Shown: positions 45,028 through 49,436 of the stretch, piece by piece
How positions within the stretch are numbered: the first letter of the stretch is position 1
Layout: each line of letters starts with the position of its first letter
Source of the DNA: Prochlorococcus sp. AG-670-N10
GTDB taxonomy: Bacteria; Cyanobacteriota; Cyanobacteriia; PCC-6307; Cyanobiaceae
DNA length: 49,436 nt
NCBI GenBank assembly: GCA_003209065.1
Contig: QCSX01000011.1
Coordinates: 1-49,436, forward strand
Direction of reading: 5' to 3'
Position numbers and translations under genes: made by a program
Notes under the pieces: generated by a model
Seen by the model: only the letters and a program-made list of their open reading frames with translations
What the model was told of the DNA's origin: nothing
Database searches by the model: none

Positions 45028-45693
45028 TCAAGGGGTTTTCTGTCGCCCCTTTTTTTTACCTTTTAATCTATTATTTTTAATTTTCTCTTTAGTACCGAAA
45101 TATCTACCAAATAAATATGCGAATCCAATCCAACCAGAAAATAAAACTATAAAAAAAGAAATGCCAATCAATAAGACTGCAAATAAACCATTTCCAAAAT
45201 TATCTAAAAAGAAAGCTATTACAGAATCAATAAAAAAGGCAATAGGTTGAGGCGTAAAATTACTTACTAAGTAACCAAAAAGAACAATTGGGGAAAAACT
45301 TAAGAATATTACTAAAGCAAAGGTAAATAAAAACTTAATTAATTTAATAATTAAGAACAAAGATATTATTAATAATGCAAATAAACCATTTCCAAAATTA
45401 TTCAATGGGGTAGGTTGTTTTTTTAAAAAGTCATCAAAATTCCAGATTTTTTTTAATAGGCGTTCAAGTAAAGATAGGAATTTCTTTAATTTGAATTTTT
45501 TATCTAGATAATTAAATATATTGCTAAAAATATATCTTAAAGTTACTAAAAGATATTTAAATACTTTCTTTATTATGCCGGCTAAAAATAATAATCTTTC
45601 ATCAACTAATTTTACAAACCTTTTTAAAAGAAGGTAAATATCTCTAGAAAATATTATTCCAATTATTGTCAAAATTAATATTGTTAAGTTCAT
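45028..45693 (-). CDS. Polytopic membrane protein of unknown function
   Basis: A 221-residue protein from the ATG at 45693 (MNLTILILTIIGIIFSRDIY); a TTG at 45714 would overlap the upstream gene. It has about four strongly hydrophobic segments and a Lys-rich C-terminal tail. An internal duplication is visible: NNFGNGLFALL and DNFGNGLFAVL about 66 residues apart, with a 25-base exact repeat in the DNA (45179-45203 and 45377-45401). Last gene of the leftward operon. Function unknown. Confidence 0.6.
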   Translation of the reverse strand: MNLTILILTIIGIIFSRDIYLLLKRFVKLVDERLLFLAGIIKKVFKYLLVTLRYIFSNIFNYLDKKFKLKKFLSLLERLLKKIWNFDDFLKKQPTPLNNFGNGLFALLIISLFLIIKLIKFLFTFALVIFLSFSPIVLFGYLVSNFTPQPIAFFIDSVIAFFLDNFGNGLFAVLLIGISFFIVLFSGWIGFAYLFGRYFGTKEKIKNNRLKGKKKGRQKTP

Positions 45694-45701
45694 TCTTTTA
45701 G

Positions 45702-46067
45702 TTACCTTACCCAACCATCTTTAGTACATTTTCCATATCCATAATCTATAGAACTGTATCTAATCTTGGAGATTTTGGGGTTAGCTTTATTTACAGCTTT
45801 TATATGTTCTTCTGAACAGAAGTATCTACCCTGAGCTTTAATAATATCTTTACTAATAATTGCTGCTTTTTCGTTGGTTTTCATAAAACAACCACTCGCT
45901 ACAATGTCGCATTTAGGTTCATAAGCATTAGTGAAATAATAAAAGGTGTTATCAGCATCAATTGTTCCTGACCAAGAAAAAGGCGGTCTTTCAGTTGTAT
46001 AGATAGTATATTTTTCTGCCAATACAGGACTAGAAAATAATAGAAGTGCAAGTAGTAAGCGTTTCAT
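45702..46067 (-). CDS. Small secreted protein of unknown function
   Basis: A 121-residue protein starting MKRLLLALLLFSSPVLA with a clear signal peptide and cleavage before EKYT. The mature part has four Cys (PKCDIVASGCFM, YFCSEEH, GKCTKDGW), suggesting disulfides in the periplasm. The ATG at 46067 overlaps the preceding stop by one base (TAATG), so translation is coupled; the frame opens nine codons earlier but without need. Family not recognised. Confidence 0.65.
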   Translation of the reverse strand: MKRLLLALLLFSSPVLAEKYTIYTTERPPFSWSGTIDADNTFYYFTNAYEPKCDIVASGCFMKTNEKAAIISKDIIKAQGRYFCSEEHIKAVNKANPKISKIRYSSIDYGYGKCTKDGWVR

Positions 46068-46351
46068 TAATCTAATTTTGTTGTCTCTTGGCAATAAGCG
46101 GCATTATTCTTTTTGAGACATTTTATATATTTTGCCTGTAAAACTTTTTGTGCTTCTGTCTTTATACAAAGATCCAAATAGTTTTTTGCAAATTGGGTCA
46201 TTCCTATTTCGTTATATTCTGCAAATTTTGAATCTTCTCCTTTGCATTGAGAAACTATCTGTTTATATGTAGGTTCTTTTTTAAAAGGATTAGCTTGAAC
46301 GGCAGCTGGAACAACTATTACTGCTAACAAAGGTATTAATAATTTACGCAT
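46067..46351 (-). CDS. Small secreted protein of unknown function
   Basis: A 94-residue protein with signal peptide MRKLLIPLLAVIVVPAAVQA and a mature helical part containing four Cys (SQCKGE, LDLCIKTEA, YIKCLKKN, YCQETT). It is the first gene of the leftward operon in unit 4. Its start codon sits directly against a hairpin repeat (46349-46399), so that hairpin is its 5' leader. Function unknown. Confidence 0.65.
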   Translation of the reverse strand: MRKLLIPLLAVIVVPAAVQANPFKKEPTYKQIVSQCKGEDSKFAEYNEIGMTQFAKNYLDLCIKTEAQKVLQAKYIKCLKKNNAAYCQETTKLD

Positions 46352-46399
46352 TAAAAAAGGAGCTAATTGCCCCTTATTTTAGATCGACTGTCAATCAAT
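46349..46399. repeat. Hairpin plus GATCGACTGTCAATCAAT box, copy 2
   Basis: CATTAAAAAAGG-AGCTAATTGCCCCTTATTTT forms a two-way terminator-like hairpin (GGAGC with GCCCC), followed by GATCGACTGTCAATCAAT at 46382-46399. The first 39 bases are identical to 46685-46723. It lies between two divergent genes, where no rightward gene needs a terminator. Confidence 0.8.
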
Positions 46400-46477
46400 A
46401 TATATGTAAAGAAATCAATTTTTTAAATATTTCGAAAGATATTTAATACTAAGGTGACTTGATTTTATAAATTAATT

Positions 46478-46690
46478 TTGAAACACTTTATTTCTTTTCT
46501 TCCTTTTTTTTTCATGTCAATTCTTTCATTAAGTTGTTCAAATAAAACTGTTGAAAAAGAAATGAAAATGCCAATGTTATTTGATACAAAAGAACAGGCT
46601 GTAAAAGAAGCTTATAAATTTAAATGTAAAGGAGCTCATCAAATGGGTGATAAGTGGATGCCATGCTATATGCACAAACATAACCATTAA
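46478..46690 (+). CDS. DUF3721-type small lipoprotein
   Basis: A 70-residue protein with a lipoprotein signal (FLPFFFMSILSLSC, lipobox ending in Cys20) and a short DUF3721-like domain: MPMLFDTKEQAVKEAYKFKC followed by KGAHQMGDKWMPCYMHKHNH. The two Cys and the His-rich end could bind a metal. DUF3721 proteins are common in marine picocyanobacteria and of unknown function. The start is a TTG at 46478. The gene is flanked on both sides by copies of the hairpin repeat, like a cassette. Confidence 0.8.
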   Translation: MKHFISFLPFFFMSILSLSCSNKTVEKEMKMPMLFDTKEQAVKEAYKFKCKGAHQMGDKWMPCYMHKHNH

Positions 46691-46735
46691 AAAAGGAGCT
46701 AATTGCCCCTTATTTTAGATCGAATATCAATCATT
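46685..46735. repeat. Hairpin plus GATCGA...ATCAAT box, copy 3
   Basis: Begins in the last codon of the DUF3721 gene and is identical to copy 2 for 39 bases; the box is then GATCGAATATCAATCATT, diverged. Here it serves as the natural terminator of the lipoprotein gene. Confidence 0.8.
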
Positions 46736-46783
46736 ACTGAATATATATAAAGTAATTTTTTATATTTAATATCAAAGATATTT

Positions 46784-46806
46784 GGGGGCTCTAGAGGGGG
46801 CTCTAA
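46784..46806. repeat. Unit 4 right arm repeats (GGGGGCTCTA)
   Basis: GGGGGCTCTA at 46784-46793 and again at 46796-46805, 12-bp period. The first starts 147 bases before the core of copy 4, close to the 149 of units 1 and 3. Confidence 0.75.
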
Positions 46807-46930
46807 GTTCTATAAACATATTGCATAATCTTCGAAGATTTAGCAATAAGCTGTCTCAAACTCGTTCCACCATCTATAGTTAGTCTAGGCTATAACTAAA
46901 GTCTCAAGGTTTTCTTAAAAATAACGCCCA

Positions 46931-46979
46931 GTGCTTTGGGAGCACTAGGTCGCAGGTTCGAATCCTGTCGCCCCGACCA
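46931..46979 (+). repeat. tRNA-Pro 3' fragment, copy 4
   Basis: 49 bases identical to the tRNA from GTGCTTTGGG through CCA, followed by the conserved terminator hairpin (GCGAGT with ACTCGC, about 46999-47018). Confidence 0.95.
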
Positions 46980-47035
46980 TTAAAACCAAGTAATACTAGC
47001 GAGTTTCCCAGACTCGCTTTTTTATTGCTTTTTGC

Positions 47036-47072
47036 TTGTTGGCTTCAATGCGCCAACAAATCGCCAACTGAT
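47036..47072. repeat. Unit 5 left arm repeats (CGCCAACAAAT)
   Basis: Inverted TTGTTGGC (47036-47043), then CGCCAACAAAT (47051-47061) and CGCCAACTGAT (47062-47072), 11-bp period. The 'one inverted, two direct' layout is the same as at the left end of unit 2. Confidence 0.78.
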
Positions 47073-47123
47073 AGCTTGATTTTAATAAGGAAACAAATGT
47101 TGAATAAATCTTTTAAGTAAAGT

Positions 47124-47765
47124 ATGTTCCTAGTAGTTTTTTTAAATTTTATGTCTGCCTTAAAGTCTTTAGCTGCTTTATCGATTGCATCAATAAGTAT
47201 TTTGCCTTTATCTCCAGAAGTAAAAGCAGATGATTATGAAAAAGGATTTTATGGCTCTATTGGTGCAGGTGCTGGTACTTTTTCTGATTTACATTTAGCA
47301 GGAACTCCTTTCGCATTAGCTTTTGAAGCAGGATTTAGTTATGAAGGAAGCTTCGGATATGACTTTGGAAAGCACTTTAGAGCAGATGTTAGTTATACAA
47401 ATACAATCTCAACTATAGTTACTGACCATCAAGCTAAGTTCGGTTCAATAATTCTAAATGGATATTTAGATTTTCCAATTGAGAATACAAAATGGACTCC
47501 ATTTATAGGGGCAGGATATGGTTCAACAAATGTGGACGCAGTAAATTTATGTACTGCCGGAGGCACAGATGACTGTACAGATGACGTTTCTACTTACAGC
47601 TTAAGTGGAGGCATAAGTTATGCTCTAAATTCAGATACTGACATAACAGGAAAAATAACATACTTGGGATTTGACACAATTAACGTAACCGATGATGGAA
47701 CACTTGTAACTGTTACTGACTCTGAAACGCTTTCAGCTCATATTGGAGTAAAATTTAAGTTTTAA
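47124..47765 (+). CDS. OmpA-like/Opacity-type outer-membrane beta-barrel protein
   Basis: A 213-residue protein with a signal peptide (LKSLAALSIASISILPLSP, cleavage after KA/DDYEKG). The mature part alternates like an eight-stranded barrel: GFYGSIGAGAGTFSD, FGKHFRADVSYT, TPFIGAGYGSTN, and it ends HIGVKFKF with the terminal Phe for barrel assembly. Two Cys in LCTAGGTDDCTDD probably form a loop disulfide. Start is either 47124 or the ATG at 47151 (MSALKSL). Exposed surface proteins of this type are typical cargo of phage- and grazing-related islands. Confidence 0.78.
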   Translation: MFLVVFLNFMSALKSLAALSIASISILPLSPEVKADDYEKGFYGSIGAGAGTFSDLHLAGTPFALAFEAGFSYEGSFGYDFGKHFRADVSYTNTISTIVTDHQAKFGSIILNGYLDFPIENTKWTPFIGAGYGSTNVDAVNLCTAGGTDDCTDDVSTYSLSGGISYALNSDTDITGKITYLGFDTINVTDDGTLVTVTDSETLSAHIGVKFKF

Positions 47766-47788
47766 AAGACAATTTATTATTAACTAAG

Positions 47789-47810
47789 GGCCATCAAATA
47801 GCCATCAAAT
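47789..47810. repeat. Unit 5 right arm repeats (GCCATCAAAT)
   Basis: GGCCATCAAAT (47789-47799) and AGCCATCAAAT (47800-47810), 11-bp period, starting 107 bases before the core of copy 5. Confidence 0.82.
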
Positions 47811-47895
47811 ATCAGATATAAGAACTAAAAACTTAAGTTAGAATTTAGTTTTTCTAATCATAATCAATAGAAATAGTGCTCTTTTTATTAGATAA

Positions 47896-47941
47896 GTGCT
47901 TTGGGAGCACTAGGTAGCAGGTTGGAATCCTGTCGCCCCGA
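47896..47941 (+). repeat. tRNA-Pro 3' fragment, copy 5, decayed
   Basis: 46 bases matching the tRNA with two mismatches in the T arm region (GGTAGCAGGTTGGAATCC instead of GGTCGCAGGTTCGAATCC). CCA and the downstream hairpin are absent. The mutations suggest the oldest copy in the array. Confidence 0.9.
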
Positions 47942-47970
47942 TTGACTTCTCACGATTCTTAAATATCCTC

Positions 47971-48015
47971 TGGGCGATCTCTGGGCGATCATTTGCTAAA
48001 CCTTGCTTAGCTTTG
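47971..48015. repeat. Unit 6 left arm repeats (TGGGCGATC)
   Basis: TGGGCGATCTC (47971-47981) and TGGGCGATCAT (47982-47992), 11-bp period, followed by TTTGCTAAACCTTG-CTTAGCTTTG (47992-48015), which differs from the unit 3 version at only two positions. Confidence 0.85.
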
Positions 48016-48065
48016 CTGTCCGCATAGCCCGCTGTTAATGAAGATTTTATCGGTGCACGTAATAT

Positions 48066-48554
48066 TTAGAGGATAAGAATTGTTTGTGATCCGTCTTTAT
48101 TATCTGTTATCAATATTTTTTTATTTGGAAAAGATTCAGATAATAATCTTTTTAAATTTGAATTTTTATCAAAGATTACATTTTTCTCTTCTTCAGCTTT
48201 AACATTCTCTAAAGCTATTCTTTCTTCTTCAGCTTTAACATTCTCTAAAGCTATTCTTTCTTCTTCAGCTTTAACATTCTCTAAAGCTATTCTTTCTTCT
48301 TCAGCTTTAACATTCTCTAAAGCTATTCTTTCTTCTTCAGCTTTAACATTCTCTAAAGCTATTCTTTCTTCTTCAGCTATCCGTTCATCATTATTCTTAT
48401 CTTCAATTAAGTCTTTTTCTCGATCTTGAAGAATTAATTCGATCAATTCTTTTTTATTTTTACGACTATATAAATGAATTGATGATTTCTTTGCTTCTAG
48501 ACGTATTTGTCTGACAGTCAGTTCGAATAAATGATCTTTTTTTGTTTTATGCAT
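48066..48554 (-). CDS. Rho-N/SAP-like protein with five 12-residue repeats
   Basis: A 162-residue protein. The N-terminus (LTVRQIRLEAKKSSIHLYSR then KNKKELIELIL) resembles the small helical Rho-N/SAP/HeH nucleic-acid-binding domain. The middle, about residues 65-125, is a tandem repeat of AEEERIALENVK, five copies, probably one long charged helix. A short C-terminal domain follows (SESFPNKKILITDNKDGSQT). The layout, DNA-binding head on a rod of variable length, is similar to phage and satellite proteins. Function unknown. Confidence 0.7.
   Translation of the reverse strand: MHKTKKDHLFELTVRQIRLEAKKSSIHLYSRKNKKELIELILQDREKDLIEDKNNDERIAEEERIALENVKAEEERIALENVKAEEERIALENVKAEEERIALENVKAEEERIALENVKAEEEKNVIFDKNSNLKRLLSESFPNKKILITDNKDGSQTILIL
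48187..48378. repeat. 36-bp tandem repeat inside the Rho-N/SAP-like gene
   Basis: About 5.3 near-identical copies of a 36-base unit (each contains CAGCTTTAACATTC and TCTAAAGCTATTC), in frame, so unit gain or loss changes the protein length by 12 residues. The identity of the copies indicates recent expansion. Confidence 0.9.
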
Positions 48555-48775
48555 TATCTATCTGATTTTTAATTATTATTTAAAATGTCTCAATGAACAT
48601 AGTATGAAAGGTCTTAAAAATACAATGGACTAATTACTTAATTCATAAGAATATCCACAAGAAGCTTTTTCTTTAAAAGTCATTGTAATTGTCATACGAT
48701 AAGTTAACTAGCCAAAACTAACAAGTAATAACAAACTAAAAGCACGGTAAATAATTGCTATGGCGTTTGTGTGAG

Positions 48776-49039
48776 TTATTCAACTAGCTCAAGTTTATAA
48801 AGAATATCTTTGCAATTATTAGCCTGATCCCACTCCCTAGCCCATTCAGTATCCAGCATCCTTGAAAACTCTTCTAAACTTGAAACTGTATAAAAGGAAT
48901 GAGACTTATGATTATTTATTTTAACTAACTCATAATCTATTACGATCCCTTCTCCCTGTTCTTTTACCCATTGCCGAACAGTCTCCTCATAATACTGAAA
49001 AGAGCAATCAAAAGTACAAACTATAAATAACTTTTCCAC
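48776..49039 (-). CDS. Small protein of unknown function
   Basis: An 87-residue soluble alpha-beta protein starting MEKLFIVCTFDCSFQYYEET from a GTG, with WVKEQGEGIVIDYELVKIN in the middle and EFSRMLDTEWAREWDQANN later. The size and pattern resemble the small ferredoxin-like DUF3303-type proteins, but the match is weak. It is the last gene in the window. Confidence 0.55.
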   Translation of the reverse strand: MEKLFIVCTFDCSFQYYEETVRQWVKEQGEGIVIDYELVKINNHKSHSFYTVSSLEEFSRMLDTEWAREWDQANNCKDILYKLELVE

Positions 49040-49436
49040 AAAAAACAGGACTTTTATCTCTTCAACTTTAGATCAACAATTAATAATTTCAAATCCGGGC
49101 GGGAATATTAGCGGAACGATGCCAATATTAACCACGCAATTTATTTATAGCAATGTTAGATCTTATTTATTAGGTTCATGTTGATACAAAGATTTTATGG
49201 GACTTAAATATAATTTCAAAAATTTGTCTTTAATCGCATTAGCAGAAAATTAAAAATATTTATACTTCAATCAAGTTATCTGTCTAATCTTTTTGATAGT
49301 AAAATTTTAGTCCCTCACAATGGGGACTTGATTTCTGTAATAGAAAAATAGATTAATAGATAAGTATGAGTTATCAAAGGTATAAGATTTGCTCTGCACA
49401 TTAAATAAGACTTTGACCTAGTATATGTGGGACGGA
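49040..49436. other. Intergenic stretch at the window end
   Basis: About 400 AT-rich bases with no convincing gene. A hairpin GTCCCTC...GGGGAC near 49311-49327 is the only structure noted. No tRNA-Pro fragment is present. Confidence 0.5.

Larger units (their letters stand above)
44829..46979. mobile_element. Island unit 4: envelope genes, mismatched ends
   Basis: Lies between tRNA fragment copies 3 and 4. The left inner end carries TGCACCCAAA repeats (44914-44951), the right inner end GGGGGCTCTA repeats (46784-46806); the two do not match, unlike units 1-3. Cargo is a leftward three-gene operon and a rightward DUF3721 lipoprotein gene. It may be a fusion of two former units that lost the copy between them. 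Confidence 0.6.
46931..47941. mobile_element. Island unit 5: single outer-membrane protein gene
   Basis: The smallest unit, about 1 kb, between tRNA fragment copies 4 and 5. It holds one gene. The inner ends carry related repeats: CGCCAACAAAT at the left (47051) and GCCATCAAAT at the right (47789), differing at one central base. Confidence 0.65.
47896..49436. mobile_element. Island unit 6, right end not seen
   Basis: Starts at tRNA fragment copy 5 and carries TGGGCGATC repeats at its left inner end. No further tRNA fragment or matching repeat was found before the window ends, so the unit may extend beyond it or have lost its right end. Confidence 0.4.

Noticed and set aside
46352..46380. Hairpin before the leftward operon of unit 4 read as a riboswitch
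   Set aside because: The same hairpin follows the lipoprotein gene as a plain terminator, so a repeat-borne terminator is the simpler reading.
47041..48000. Short spaced repeats considered as a CRISPR array
   Set aside because: The repeats are 9-11 bp, occur in twos or threes with no spacers, and there are no cas genes.
48187..48378. 36-bp tandem repeat considered as CRISPR or minisatellite outside genes
   Set aside because: Repeats are contiguous without spacers and stay in frame within a coding sequence.

Overview
The window looks like a chromosomal segment of a streamlined, AT-rich marine picocyanobacterium, most likely a high-light Prochlorococcus. The evidence is the very low G+C, tight gene spacing, cyanobacterial photosystem genes (psbY, a PsbP-like lipoprotein, a broken high-light-inducible gene), a carotenoid isomerase, cyanobacterial porins and several small cyanobacteria-only families. 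The strain cannot be named from the sequence alone.

Positions 1-29,400 are ordinary core genome. A rightward run carries lysA, a diadenylate cyclase, uppS, bioB, the tRNA hydroxylase trhO and a conserved gene, and converges on lipA-recR. After the PsbP-like gene come leftward genes: an ABC exporter, a DEAD-box helicase with a 5' leader hairpin, and a long tight operon pdxJ-DUF2488-recC-methyltransferase-recB-recD. Then plsC, a secreted helical-repeat protein and bolA-grxD run rightward, followed by an atypical response regulator that lacks its phospho-acceptor Asp, crtH, trmFO, psbY and tRNA-Lys.

Positions 29,400-35,300 are transitional. They hold a DUF3303 gene, a frameshifted hli gene, two tandem porin genes that share about 1 kb of identical DNA but differ at their N-termini, some very small genes, and apt.

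From 35,336 onward the window is a genomic island built on the 3' end of an intact tRNA-Pro(UGG). Five further copies of the tRNA 3' half (about 46-53 bp) recur at 39.7, 42.9, 44.8, 46.9 and 47.9 kb. They cut the island into units of 4.4, 3.1, 2.0, 2.1 and 1.0 kb plus a last one whose right end is not seen. Each unit carries a different cargo: (1) arsR/gap/arsJ/pstS, arsenate detoxification with phosphate uptake; (2) a phosphoribosyltransferase + DprA-like pair resembling the ShosTA toxin-antitoxin/defence system, plus two small genes; (3) a membrane-anchored DUF4041 + GIY-YIG (T5orf172) protein; (4) a secreted/membrane three-gene operon and a DUF3721 lipoprotein; (5) an outer-membrane beta-barrel; (6) a repeat-rich Rho-N/SAP-like protein and an unknown gene. 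No integrase is visible anywhere in the array.

The most striking signal is not a gene. Just inside both ends of a unit lie short tandem repeats with an 11-bp period. The repeat sequence is the same at the two ends of a unit but differs from unit to unit (TAGCGATTA in unit 1, TGCCGTCAAAT in unit 2, GAGCGAGATTT in unit 3, others further on). If a unit were circularised, these repeats would flank the tRNA core on both sides, as arm-type sites flank the core of a tyrosine-recombinase attP. I therefore read the array as stacked, integrase-less, tycheposon-like cargo elements that share one tRNA target, each carrying its own recombinase address tag. The array and the repeats are seen directly; the mechanism is inference.
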